NCBI GenBank assembly: GCA_016928995.1
Contig: JAFGJS010000102.1
Span: 1 to 64,000, forward strand
DNA length: 64,000 nt
Direction of reading: 5' to 3'
Source of the DNA: Candidatus Sumerlaeota bacterium
GTDB lineage: Bacteria; Sumerlaeota; Sumerlaeia; JAFGJS01
Shown one piece after another: positions 35,184 to 46,100 of this stretch. The position numbers and the translations under genes are program-made. The notes beneath the pieces are model-generated. The model did not search any database, was not told where the DNA came from, and saw nothing but the letters and a program-made list of their open reading frames with translations. How positions within the stretch are numbered: the first letter of the stretch is position 1; each line of letters begins with the position of its first letter.

Positions 35184-36306
35184 AATACTGCTTGTGGATG
35201 ATGAACAGGACGTCGTCGATGGCTACCGGCGGACGCTCAGGAGAAACTATGAGGTGCTGACGGCATTGAGCGGACGCGAGGGGCTGGAGTTGATCGACTC
35301 GTCCGAACCGCCCTGTGTTGTTGTGTCGGATTACCGCATGCCGGAGATGAACGGCGTGGAGTTTCTGGCGCAAGTGCGGGAGCGGCGCCGCGACACAGTA
35401 CGGATCATGCTGACCGGGCAGGCGGACTTCGAGGCGGTGACCCAGGCTGTGAACGAAGGCAATGTGTTCCGGTTTATGACCAAGCCCTGTTCGGCCGATG
35501 CGTTGATGCATGCGTTGGATGCCGGCATCGAACAATACCGCCTTGTCCGGGTGGAAAAAGAGCTGCTCAACAAAACGCTGACCGGGGCGGTGAAGGCGAT
35601 CAATGATATTCTTGCGCTGGTGCATCCTGGCGTTTTCGGGCGCATTGCGCGAATTCGGCGCATCGTTGGCGACCTGGCCAGGGAGTTCCATGAAGAAAAA
35701 GCGTGGCAGTGGGAAATCGCCGCGATGCTGTCGCAAGTCGGCTGCGTGACGTTGTCCGGCGAGATGCTCGCGAAAATGCGCAAGGGCGAGGAACTGAAGG
35801 CGGATGAGCAGAAAATGTTTCTGCATCATCCGAAGATTGGCGCTGAATTGATCTCCAACATTCCGCGTCTTGAGGAAGTGTCTCGAATTGTCGAATATCA
35901 GGAGAAAAACTTCGACGGCAGCGGACCTCCGGCGAATGACATCCGCGGCGAGGATATTCCGCTAGGCGCGCGGGTGCTGCATGTCGTTTTAGCCTACGAT
36001 CGTATGCTGCTGGCGGGCGGCATGGAAGCCCAGGCGCTGTTTCAGATCAAGAAAAAATCAGATATGTATGACTCCTCATTGGTCGCCGCGCTGGAAAAGG
36101 TATTGAATGTCGAAGCGCTGCCCACACAGCGGATATTAATTTCAGATTTGGAAATTGGAATGGTCTTGGCCGAAGATGTATTGTCTCCGGAGGGGCTTTT
36201 ATTATTGGCGAAGGGGCAGGAAGTGACCGCCACCCTGAAACGAAGAATGGAAAATCTTAAGGAATCGCAACAAAAAGAACAATATGTGGAAGTGGAATGG
36301 AGATGA
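35170..36306 (+). CDS. Response regulator with degenerate HD-GYP domain
   Basis: The protein has 378 residues from the ATG at 35170, chosen because the receiver begins at once (KPKILLVDDEQDVVDGYRRT); longer frames upstream lie inside the HDOD gene. The acceptor Asp is in VVVSDYRMPEMNGVEFL and the Lys in RFMTKPCSADAL. The output domain keeps the shape of HD-GYP c-di-GMP phosphodiesterases (LVHPGVFGRIARIRRIVGDL, HHPKIGAELISNIPRLEEV, EKNFDGSGPPANDIRGEDIP, GARVLHVVLAYDRML), but the metal-binding HDxGK is SQVGC and other ligands are changed. It is thus probably not a working phosphodiesterase and may instead bind c-di-GMP or a partner. A C-terminal 60-residue extension follows (ILISDLEIGMVLAEDVLSP). 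Confidence 0.88.
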   Translation: MMKPKILLVDDEQDVVDGYRRTLRRNYEVLTALSGREGLELIDSSEPPCVVVSDYRMPEMNGVEFLAQVRERRRDTVRIMLTGQADFEAVTQAVNEGNVFRFMTKPCSADALMHALDAGIEQYRLVRVEKELLNKTLTGAVKAINDILALVHPGVFGRIARIRRIVGDLAREFHEEKAWQWEIAAMLSQVGCVTLSGEMLAKMRKGEELKADEQKMFLHHPKIGAELISNIPRLEEVSRIVEYQEKNFDGSGPPANDIRGEDIPLGARVLHVVLAYDRMLLAGGMEAQALFQIKKKSDMYDSSLVAALEKVLNVEALPTQRILISDLEIGMVLAEDVLSPEGLLLLAKGQEVTATLKRRMENLKESQQKEQYVEVEWR

Positions 36307-36309
36307 GTC

Positions 36310-36942
36310 ATGGCCGACGACATTAAAAATACGAACCCGGTCGAGGAAGCTACTGGAGCGAAGGCCAAGCGGCAGCCGCGGATTCTGCTGGTTGACGACG
36401 ATCCCAATTTGCTGGATGCGCTCCGGCGCACCTTGCATAAGGACCGTTTCAAAATCCAATGCGCCAATTCGGCGGATGAAGCCCTCCAGCATTTGCGCGA
36501 AAAAAAATTCGATGTGATTATCACCGATCAGCAGATGCCTGGTACGAACGGCATCGAACTGCTAGCGCAAATCAGCGCGAAATATCCCACGATGATCCGG
36601 TTCATCCTGACGGGCAACGCCACGATGGATCTGATCCTTGAAGCGATTAATAAAGGCCATGTCTCGCGCTTTTTCGTCAAACCCTGCAACGGCTATGAAA
36701 TCGCCGCGAGCATCCGGCAGGAGCTCAGCCGCAAAGAACTGATGGAGAAATCGCAGAAGCTGATCGCCAAGTCTAGACAGCAGGACGATCTTTTGAGCCA
36801 GTTGGAGCGGAAGAATCCCGGGATCACCAAGGTTGACCGGGACGAGGACGGGTCGATCATCCTGAAAGAGCCGACCGGCGACATCAACGTCATTCTGCGC
36901 GAGATGGATTCGCTGCTGTCGAATGATGATGAAGATGATTAG
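36310..36942 (+). CDS. Single-domain-type response regulator with short C-terminal tail
   Basis: The protein has 210 residues. After a 20-residue lead comes a receiver: RILLVDDDPNLLDALRRTL, VIITDQQMPGTNGIELL (acceptor Asp), RFILTGNATMDLIL and RFFVKPCNGYEIA (Lys). The remaining 75 residues hold a short helix and an acidic end (LLSNDDEDD) with no DNA-binding or enzyme domain that I recognise. It starts 3 bases after the previous stop, with GGAGATGAG as binding site. It is probably a phosphate shuttle or a sink for the kinases of this operon. Confidence 0.88.
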   Translation: MADDIKNTNPVEEATGAKAKRQPRILLVDDDPNLLDALRRTLHKDRFKIQCANSADEALQHLREKKFDVIITDQQMPGTNGIELLAQISAKYPTMIRFILTGNATMDLILEAINKGHVSRFFVKPCNGYEIAASIRQELSRKELMEKSQKLIAKSRQQDDLLSQLERKNPGITKVDRDEDGSIILKEPTGDINVILREMDSLLSNDDEDD

Positions 36943-37054
36943 CGGGTATCGTTTGAATCCTATCGTGCCAGAAAACAAGTCAGGAAAATAAAGAGCTAGG
37001 GCGATTGAGCGCAGTTTGATTTTATTCTGCGCTGATGGACTACCCGTGTATTTA

Positions 37055-37179
37055 CACTCACTCTTGCTCTTGCTTTTGCTCTCAATCGCTAACTGAACAT
37101 GCCATGTCTCTTTGATTTGGCTCGATTATTTATTTATTTGGAAGAGCAAGAGCAAGAGTGAGAGCAAGAGCAAGAGCAA
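37055..37179. repeat. Inverted pair of hexamer (GAGCAA) arrays
   Basis: From 37144 to 37179 six hexamers follow in register: GAGCAA twice, GAGTGA, then GAGCAA three times. About 72 bases to the left, 37055-37084 holds roughly five hexamers of the complementary kind (CTCTTG). The stretches 37057-37073 and 37146-37162 are perfect 17-base reverse complements. The element ends about 20 bases before the next gene start. It could fold into a large hairpin at the end of the signalling operon. The same design, with another hexamer, is found at 56015-56081. Confidence 0.75.
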
Positions 37180-37200
37180 GAGTAGGATGGTGATGGTTGA

Positions 37201-38037
37201 ATGGACATTCCAGATGTGACATGGCTGCTGGATTGGGTTTTACGCTTGCCGGGGAGGATGCTGGAGCCGGGGGCGCGGGCGCGGACGTTGGCATGGGCGA
37301 CGGTTGTCTGCGCGGCGCTGTATCTTGTCAGCCGGTGGCAGGAACGGCAATTTCCGGGACAGGAGATGATCCTGCCGTCTTTGCAACATGAGCCGGCGCA
37401 GACGCCGACGTCGCGGGAGCCGTTCACGGCGGAGGCGGGCGGGATCGTCTATACGATCAAACCGCTGTTTGAATATGAGCTTCGCGGCATGGCGGTGTCG
37501 TATAGCTCGGCGCGTTCCTTCGCCGATCTTTATCATCGCGAGTGGGAAGATTATTTGAATGCGAAGGACGTGGCGGTGATTTGGGGAGAGAATCTGGATT
37601 CGGGCGTGTATCTTTTGCTGAAGTTTAGCAGCGATAGCTGGATGGCTTATGTGCGGACGAAGCGCGGCGCGCGCGAGGCATGGGATAAGTTCCGCATGAA
37701 TCAGCTGTCGAACAACCACTTGATCTGCGCGGACGAGTCGTTACAGCGGCGATTGCTCAAGATCGGCCGGGGCGATCAGATCAGAATCAAGGGCGTGCTG
37801 GCGGAATATTCGCATTCGGACGGCAAATTCCGGCGAGGTTCGAGCACGACGCGCGAGGACACCGGCAACGGCGCGTGTGAGACGATCTGGGTCGAGGAAT
37901 ATGAGCTTTTGCAGCCGGCCAATGTTTTCTGGCGGCATTTGAAGCGGTTGACGTTCTGGCTGGCGCTGCTGAGCGGCGTCGCTTGTCTCTGGTTTTATAT
38001 CCGCGCGCCGGTCGTGGAAAGATATACGCTGGAATAA
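37201..38037 (+). CDS. Two-helix membrane protein of unknown function
   Basis: The protein has 278 residues. A membrane helix lies at about 28-46 (TLAWATVVCAALYLVS) and another near the C-terminus (LTFWLALLSGVACLWFYI). The segment between them, about 200 residues, should be on the outer side of the membrane. It contains FEYELRGMAVSYSS, LNAKDVAVIWGENL and, near its end, GDQIRIKGVLAEY followed by RRGSSTTREDTGNGACETIW. I recall the pattern SxxRxDxGNGACE from hypothetical proteins of other bacteria with an OB-like fold, but no function is known. It is flanked by a hexamer-repeat element upstream and the exported coiled-coil gene downstream, with no operon partner that reveals its role. Confidence 0.75.
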   Translation: MDIPDVTWLLDWVLRLPGRMLEPGARARTLAWATVVCAALYLVSRWQERQFPGQEMILPSLQHEPAQTPTSREPFTAEAGGIVYTIKPLFEYELRGMAVSYSSARSFADLYHREWEDYLNAKDVAVIWGENLDSGVYLLLKFSSDSWMAYVRTKRGAREAWDKFRMNQLSNNHLICADESLQRRLLKIGRGDQIRIKGVLAEYSHSDGKFRRGSSTTREDTGNGACETIWVEEYELLQPANVFWRHLKRLTFWLALLSGVACLWFYIRAPVVERYTLE

Positions 38038-38099
38038 TTCAATGTGCTCCTTCCCAACTGAAAAAATGAAGCAAAAATGATATAAATGCGACAATTCGC

Positions 38100-38128
38100 T
38101 TGCCCCTGTGGTTTTCCAATCCTACACT
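38100..38128 (+). promoter_or_regulatory. Sigma-70-type promoter of the exported coiled-coil gene
   Basis: TTGCCC (38100-38105) and TACACT (38123-38128) are 17 bases apart. The start of transcription would lie about 37 bases before the ATG at 38172, which has GAGGAGA as binding site. Confidence 0.45.
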
Positions 38129-38171
38129 GCCCGGTGTGTATTTTCCAATTTTTCCAGCCGAGGAGAGCGAC

Positions 38172-39788
38172 ATGAAACGCATCTTGCGTAGTAGCTGTGT
38201 CTTGACATTAATGCTGACATTGATGGGTATGCTTCTGGGAAGCCAATCCGCTTGGGCGATGGATATGAAGGAGGCGGGAAAGCAATATCGAACGGCCGAG
38301 CGGGATTTCATGAGCGGCAAAGCGGAAGAGGCAAACAAGCAATTGAAGGAAGTGGAGCAGGCCATCGCCGATGCAAAGGCAGGGAACGATCCGGCGGAGC
38401 TGATGCAGGTGAAATTGCTCGAAGGGCGCGTGACGAGTCTGCGCAAACGCATCGACAGCAAGTTAGGCGTCGAGGCCGCCTCGGATCAACCGTCCAGCGA
38501 AGATGAAGGCGGCGATGAGCCTCAGACCGAAGGCGGAACCAAGCCTCAGGCTGGCGGCGCGGGAGGCAATTTGCCCGCCGGGGCACAGGGCCGGATCAAT
38601 GCCGCGAAGCAGGCGGTGGAGAGCGGACTGAAGCAATTGGAGAAAGCCCGCGAAGTGCAAGACAAGCTGGACGATCCGTCGGCTGAGCTGACTTTCAAGG
38701 GCGGAATCCGCAACGCTCGCCGCAGCGCGGAGCAGGCCAAGCAGCAATTAGCCGATCTTGAGAAGCGCTACTCGGGGCAGTATCCGGCTGATCATCCGGA
38801 CGTGGTGTTCGCGCACGAAGGCATCGAAAAACTGGAACGGGGGAGCGCGGAGCTGGAGGCGGCCAGGGATCAAGCCAAGGGCGGAGCGGCGGCGGACGCC
38901 CAGGCCGCAGCCCAGGATTCAGCGCCCTGGATCGAAAAATTGCAACCGTACGTCGCGCCGATGAGCCACCCGAAGCATGACAAGGACAAGTACTTCATTG
39001 GCGGATACACAGAAGATAAAACGGAGATGGCGCAACGCATGGCGCTTTATGCGCAGGCGTGCACGGATTATGACGCTTATGAACAATCCGGCGTGGCGGC
39101 GAAGGCGACGGAGGAATTGGCGGACATCGCCAAGGAACTCAAGCGTCAGCTGGATGCATTCGCAGATGAATGCAGCCGGATGGCGAATCTGCGTCTGGAT
39201 GAGGCGGAGCAACAGATCGATCATTTGCTGAAACGCATGGAGGAAGAGCAGCAAAAGGGTGAGTCTGGCGAGACGCCCATCCTGATGAGCAAATTCGCGA
39301 TTGAAACCGCGCGTCATCCGCTGGATTTGGCCAAGAACGTTCTGGGTGAGGAGAACGAACGCGTGCTGGCGTTGGAGAAGAAATACGAGCAGTTGCTGAA
39401 GACGGATGCAGAGATGCACAAGGCTCGCGTGGCGGACACACGGATGCTTCCCGATAAATTCAACGGTGATGAGTTGGATAGCCTGAAGGCGAAAGCACAG
39501 GAGGTGCTGTTGCGTAACTACAACCGCGCCAAGGCGTTGCGCACGACTGTGATTTCCGGGGATTGGAAAGAGGAAAACGTGGTTGAATGGACCGACACGT
39601 CACGAACGGCGGTGCGGCATCGCATCACGCATTATGTATCCGCACAGGTGGCGGGCAAGGTCGACGGCGAAGTCAAACTCTACACGATTTACCTTGCCAA
39701 GGATCGCAAGAGCGAAGACTCCTGGGGGGAGTTGTATGGCCATGTGATGTTTGAGGATCCAATGCTCGAGGAAAACGTGGATAAATAA
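38172..39788 (+). CDS. Exported coiled-coil protein, function unknown
   Basis: The protein has 538 residues from the ATG at 38172, preceded by GAGGAGA; a longer frame upstream has no such site. A signal peptide is clear: a basic MKRILRSS, a hydrophobic stretch and cleavage near SQSAWA. The mature protein is rich in Lys, Glu and Ala with helical, coiled-coil-like stretches (QLKEVEQAIADAKAGN, SAEQAKQQLADLEKRY, LDEAEQQIDHLLKRMEEEQQ). About 480-525 is a small beta-rich end (TTVISGDWKEENVVEWTD, VKLYTIYLAKDR) that looks like a separate domain. No family is recognised. A promoter precedes it and a strong terminator follows, so it is transcribed alone. A periplasmic place is likely. Confidence 0.85.
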   Translation: MKRILRSSCVLTLMLTLMGMLLGSQSAWAMDMKEAGKQYRTAERDFMSGKAEEANKQLKEVEQAIADAKAGNDPAELMQVKLLEGRVTSLRKRIDSKLGVEAASDQPSSEDEGGDEPQTEGGTKPQAGGAGGNLPAGAQGRINAAKQAVESGLKQLEKAREVQDKLDDPSAELTFKGGIRNARRSAEQAKQQLADLEKRYSGQYPADHPDVVFAHEGIEKLERGSAELEAARDQAKGGAAADAQAAAQDSAPWIEKLQPYVAPMSHPKHDKDKYFIGGYTEDKTEMAQRMALYAQACTDYDAYEQSGVAAKATEELADIAKELKRQLDAFADECSRMANLRLDEAEQQIDHLLKRMEEEQQKGESGETPILMSKFAIETARHPLDLAKNVLGEENERVLALEKKYEQLLKTDAEMHKARVADTRMLPDKFNGDELDSLKAKAQEVLLRNYNRAKALRTTVISGDWKEENVVEWTDTSRTAVRHRITHYVSAQVAGKVDGEVKLYTIYLAKDRKSEDSWGELYGHVMFEDPMLEENVDK

Positions 39789-39824
39789 GCTGTGTTCTTT
39801 CAATGACCAGTGAATTAGCATTTC

Positions 39825-39861
39825 AATCCGCGGAGACAGCGCGTCTCCGCGGATTTTATTT
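39825..39861 (+). terminator. Rho-independent terminator after the coiled-coil gene
   Basis: A perfect 13-base stem, AATCCGCGGAGAC with GTCTCCGCGGATT, has a 5-base loop (AGCGC) and is followed by a T-rich tract. It begins 37 bases after the stop. Confidence 0.85.
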
Positions 39862-39948
39862 GTGCGGCAGACTTTCCTGACTTGCCGGTATGTCAATCGA
39901 GTTTTTTGAACGTTCCTGAATTCAACGTGGAATGGCGACATTCTATGC

Positions 39949-39977
39949 TTGCCACTTGAGCCGATCAGCTATATGCT
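39949..39977 (+). promoter_or_regulatory. Sigma-70-type promoter of the giant repeat protein
   Basis: TTGCCA (39949-39954) and TATGCT (39972-39977) are 17 bases apart, in a spacer that otherwise holds no gene (39862-40111). The leader would be about 130 bases long. The -10 lies in a small palindrome, CAGCTATATGCTG, that could be an operator. Confidence 0.45.
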
Positions 39978-40111
39978 GATATACGTTTGAATGTATACTG
40001 GCGTTTGTGCGCCTGCACATCTTCGCGGTTTTCCGTCCGCGCTGCACAACTTTTTATGTTTCAGTGGATTGCATTGGTATTGATGCCAGAAAACGAGGGG
40101 TGAATGATTGC

Positions 40112-43100
40112 ATGAACACGGACTTCCGGAACGCCGACTCTGTCGCGCATCTGCAGCGCGGCATCGAGGTTCAGAAGAAAAAAATAACAAATGTTCCATC
40201 CGCCAGGACGTGGATCGCCTTGATGACCGGTTTGGGCGAGAGGCGGCGAGGCGCCGTGCGGCTGTTGCCGGCGTTGGCGGCGCTGGCGTTATTTGCGGCG
40301 CTTCAGGCGCATGCCGCGCCGCAGACCTATGATTGGAACAGCGGCGCGGGAGTCTGGTCCGATGCCGCGAATTGGACGCCTGCCGTTGTGCCGCAGGACA
40401 ACGCAACGACAAAGAGCAATGTGCTCATCGACAACGGCGAGTCCACTGCTTCTGTGGCGACGGTTGGTTTGAATGTGACGATCACGACCGCTACGGTTGA
40501 CTTTGGGGATGCGTTGGCCGTCACCACCGGACCTTTAACGATTGTATCACTCTTCACGAACAATGGTCAGACGACCGTCGGCGGATCGCTGACCAGCTCC
40601 GTTTTAATCATGGGCAGCGGCTCCGATTTGACTGGCTCGGGATCGGTTGTTTTATCCGGCGGACTGCTCGAATTGACCAGCGGATCTTTTACACACGGCG
40701 CTAGCCACACGATTCAGGGTTCTGGCGCGTTGGTGAATGAAACTGGCGATATTGATAATCTTGGAACAGTCACGGCAAATGTGCCGGGCGGCAATATTTT
40801 GCTGAATACCGATATCATTTCCACCAACAGCGGCATCCTGGGCGCGGAGAATGAAGGCATCCTGTATATCGATGACACTTTCCTGGCCAATAGCGCGGGT
40901 TTGATTCAGGCGTTAACCAGCGGGACGGTTTCCCTGCAGAATCAGGTGACGATTGACGGCGGGGCAATGAGCACCGTTGGCGGAGGCAGTTTGATCGATA
41001 TCGCTGGGACGCTCAATTTTTTGCCCAATGTCTCGTTCAGCGGTCAGATGATTTCCGAAATATCATCCTCGGCAAGACTATACAATGTTTTCACCAATAA
41101 TGGATTATGGCGCGCGTTGCTGAATTCGATCATTTATATCGACACCGACGTGTCGCTGAACGGCGTCGGCGAGATACATTTGGAAGGCGGCGTGATTGAG
41201 GGTTTTGGCGGCGGATCGGATGATATCCTGACCGTCGGCGCGAACCAGACGATCAGCGGTTCCGGCGCGTTTATGAATCAAACCGCGAATTTCAACAATC
41301 TGGGCTTGGTCACGGCAAATACATCCGGCGGCAACATCCTGGTTGACGATGACACCTACTCCACCAACAGCGGCATTATGAGGGCGGAGAACAGCGGCAT
41401 TCTCTACATTGACGATTCGTATATCACCAACACCAGCGGCACAATCCAGGCTTTGACCAGCGGGACTGTCATCGTCGTCAGTCAAACAACTCTGATCGAA
41501 GGCTTGCTCAACACCATCGGCGGCGGCAGCTCGATTTATATCAACGGCACAGGCAATTTATTCGAGGAAAACGCGCTCAGCGGCCTGATGATTTCCGATG
41601 CTGCGTCGTTTGTGCGTCTTGTTGATTCTTTCACCAACAACGGCTTATGGCGAGCGCTGTTGAACTCAATGATCGTTATCGATGAAACAGTATCGCTGGA
41701 TGGCAACGGCGAGATTCAGCTGGAAGGCGGCGTCATTGAAGGATTTGCCGGATCTGTCGCTACTGATATTTTGATCGTTGGAGCGAACCAGACGATCAGC
41801 GGTTTCGGCGCTTTTATGAACCAGACCGCGAATTTCAACAACCTGGGCGTGGTGACGGCCGACGCGTCCGGCAGCAATATTCTACTTGATGTCGACACAT
41901 ACTCCACCAACAGCGGCATTATGAGGGCGGAGAACAGCGGTATTCTCTATATTGACGATTCTTACATCACCAACACCAGCGGCACGATCCAGGCTTTAAC
42001 GAGCGGGACTGTCAACATCGTCAGTCAAACGGCATTGATCGAAGGCTTGCTCAACACCGTCGGCGGCGGAAGTTCGATTCATATTAACAGCACTGGCAAT
42101 TTATTCCGAGCAAACACGCTCGGCAGCGGCTTGTTGATTTCCGATCCTTCATCGTTTGTGCGTCTTGTTGATTCATTCACCAACAACGGCTTGTGGCGCG
42201 CGCTGCTGAATTCAAGCATCTTTATCGATGAGCTTGTCTCGCTGGATGGCAACGGTGAAATTCATCTGGAAGGCGGAGTCATTGAGGGATTTTCCGGATC
42301 AGTCGATCCCGATATCTTGATTGTCGGGGCGAACCAGACGATCAGCGGTTTTGGCACGTTTATGAATGAGACCGCTCATTTCGACAACAGAGGCGTCATC
42401 ACAGCAGATACTTCCGGCTGGAACATTTTTGTTGACGCCGATGCCGCTTCCACCAACACAGGAACTATCGGGGCGGAAAACAGCGGAATTTTATATTTTG
42501 AAGACACCACTCTGGAGAACACCGGCGGCGTCATTCAAGCGCTGACCAGCGGCACAACGATACTGACCATCAACATGCTGATTGGAGGCGGGGATTTTTA
42601 CTCCGATGGCGCCGGCAGTTCCATCCATATTGCCGGCGGCAATAACACCCTGGCGAACAATACGCTGGATGGCTTGATGATTTCTGACGCCGGATCGTCA
42701 GTCACCGTGGTGAACGCTTTCGACAACATAGGACTCTGGCGTGTTCTGTCGAACGCCTCATGGTATATCTACAACAGCCTTGCGCTCAACGGAGCAGGTG
42801 AAATTCGTCTGGAAGGCGGCGTGATCGAGGGTTCCGCGGCGGCGATCGGACCCAACATTCTGACTGTCGCTATCGGTCAAGCCATCACCGGCGCGGGCGC
42901 TTTCATGAATCAGACGGCGCGATTCGTTAATTATGGCACAGTCACGGCGGACGTTCCAACATCCGACATGCTTGTGGAAGCCGATGGCCCTTCCGTCAAT
43001 AATGGCCGAATCGGAGCGGAGAACAGCGGAATCCTTTACCTGAATAATTTCACACTGGATAACGCCGGCGGCGATATCCAGGCGTCAACCAGCGGGACTG

Positions 43101-46100
43101 TGACGATTGTGGATGACATGATCATCACCGGCGGCGATTTCATCGCCACTGACGCGGGCAGTTCGATCCACATCACTGGCGCCGGAAACTTTCTGACCAG
43201 CAACACGCTGATGGGTTTGATGATTTCCGACAGTCCTTCTACCGTCAGCGTGGCGAATACATTTACTAACAACGGCCTATGGCGCGCGCTGTTGAACGCC
43301 AGCATCGGCGTATATAATGTTCTGTCGCTGGATGGCGTCGGTGAAGTGCATTTGGAGGGCGGCGTGATTGAAGGCTCCGCCGCCGCCGTCGGTCCGAACA
43401 TCCTCATCGTCGGCGCCAATCAGAACATCACCGGCTCCGGCGCGTTCATGAATCAGACGGCGAGCTTCGTCAATCTGGGAACTGTGGTTGCGAACACATC
43501 GGGCGGCAATATCCTGGTGGACGCCGACGCTCCTTCTTTCAACACTGGATTGATGGGCGCGCAAAACGACTCGACGCTCTACCTCGATGATCTGACTTTG
43601 GATAACACGGGCGGCGATATTCAGGCGTCGACCAGCGGCGTTGTGGAATTATTGGACAATGTCATCATCACCGGGGGCGATTTCATCGCCACTGACACGG
43701 GCAGTTCGATCAATATCGCCGGCATCGGCAACTTTTTAGCCAACAATACATTGACCGGCGACATGATCTCAGACAGTGCGTCCGCCGTCCATGTGGTGAA
43801 TGCATTCACGAATAACGGATTGTGGCGGGCGCTGATCAACTCCAGCATCGGAGTGTATAACAGCCTGTCGCTGGATGGAACGGGCGAGGTCCGGCTTGAG
43901 GGCGGAGCGCTGGAAGGCTCCGCCGCCGCCATCGGTCCGAATATTCTCACCATCGGCGCCGATCAAAGCATCACCGGCGAAGGCGCATTCATGAACCAGA
44001 CGGCGAGTTTCATCAATTTTGGCTCGGTGATCGCGGATGCTGCCGGCGGCAACATTGTGGTGGACGCCGACGCGCTTTCCACGAATACAGGTTCGATGGG
44101 AGCGCAAAATGAAAGCGTGATGTATATTCGGGACACAGCGATTGAAAACGCAGGCGGCGTCATTTCCGCGCTGACCAGCGGCGTCGTTGTGCTGGAAGAC
44201 GACTTTATCATCGCCAACGGCGAATTCAGCGCGGATGCCACGGGGTATTTTGAAATCACCGGCGTCTTTAGCGCTTTGAGCGAGGTGCTGGTCAATGCGC
44301 CGGTAGAGCAGCAGGCCGGTTCCGATGTTCAACTGACCACAGGGATCACCTCCAATGAACTCTGGCGGATGAACGGCGGCCGGCTTGCCATCAGCGGGTC
44401 TGTGTTGTGGGACGGTTCCGCCGCCATCGAAATGCACGCCGGCGCATTGATTGACGGCGATGCAGCGACGCTGACGCCGGACATCCTCACAATACCCGCG
44501 GGCAAGGAAATCTATGGCGCGGGCGATCTGATGGGCGCGACCGCGGGCATGGTCAACAATGGCCTGATCCGGGCGAATGACAGCGCGGGACCGCTTTACC
44601 TGAATCCCGATGCGGCTGCCGGTTTTACGAATACAGGGACGTTGCAGGCGGATTCGACCGGCGAGTTGATCCTCGATAACGGCGCCGCCGGTTTCACGAA
44701 TTTTAACGCCGGCACAGGCACATTGACCGGCGGAATCTACAACGTTTATGGCCGCATGGAATTCACCGGCCTGAATCTTGAAGTGAATCAGTCGGAGATA
44801 TTGATCGATGGAGCTGGCGCGACATTCGAGAACAGCTCGGGCGTGCGGGTCACCAATTTATTCCAGGAAAACGGCGCGAATGGCAGTTTCACACTGGATA
44901 ACAGCGCTGTCATGCACACCAATATGCCGTTGATCAATAACGGAGCATTCACCATCGGCGACGGGGCGCTTTTCCAGGCCAATGACACGTATAATCAGGC
45001 TGCGTCAACCACCACTCTGAACAATGGCTCGCTGGATGTGTTCAATGGCGCCACGGTGAACGGCGGATTATTCATCGGCGCAGGCACGGTCATTGGCGAC
45101 CTGACATCTTCCGGCGGATTGCTCAATCCCGGCAACACTACGGGCACGCTGACGGTGACCGGCGATTTTATCAGCGAGGCAGGCGGCACGGTCGCTTTCC
45201 ACCTCGGCGGTTATACGGCCGGAACAGAATTTAATCAGATGAGCGTGGGCGGAGCGATCACGCTGAACGGCGGCACAGTGACCGTTGATTGCTTCAACGG
45301 CTTCACGCCTGCGCTGCACGATGATTTTCTGCTGATCGCCGGACCGCAGCCCACGGGCATCTTCGACAATCTGATTGTGACCGGCGGACCTATCGGCGTG
45401 CCGGTGCACCTGTATTGCACACCGAGCGGCGTGCACCTGGGCTTCATGGACATCTACGCTGTGGATGATACGATCTCCACGCCGGTGCTGGAAGACGAAT
45501 TGCTGACGATCATTGAGACGGATTATCTCGGCAATGACATTTCCACATCGCCGCCGCTCGTGCTGGTTTCCGTGGACGGGCGCACAAACTACGGCGCGGA
45601 ACTCACGCTGGGCGCGGGAAATGTGCTGACTTACGATCCGCGCAATCCCGCCTTGATCCAGATACTGAACGACGGCGACTCAATCGTTGACACCTTCACT
45701 TACACCATTACAGACAACACGGGCACGACCGAAACCGCGACGGTGTCAATTACCGTGCTGGGCGTAGATGAGCGCGCCTTGACCGATGCGGCGAACAACC
45801 TGACCTTCCCGCTGGATGAGCCGCTGGCGGTCGATTTCATCGGCGAGGGCGTGGACTCCGCGCAGACCATCGGCATGTTCTTCCTCGATATCGACACGAA
45901 CGGCGACGGCGTGCCGAACTTCATGCAATCCAGCGACACTGACGACATGGACGGCGACGGCCAGCTCAACGGCGTGGATGCGGACGACGACAACGACGGC
46001 ATTCCCGATGTTGACGACAGGGCGGGATATAATGTGCCGGCCGGACCGGCGGCGGGCTGGGCGCCGGAAAGCTACGATACGACGCCGGCCGATGCTTTCA

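Noticed and set aside
37055-37179. Hexamer arrays as a CRISPR or as coding repeats
   Set aside because: Units of six bases without spacers are not a CRISPR, and the arrays lie outside any supported frame.
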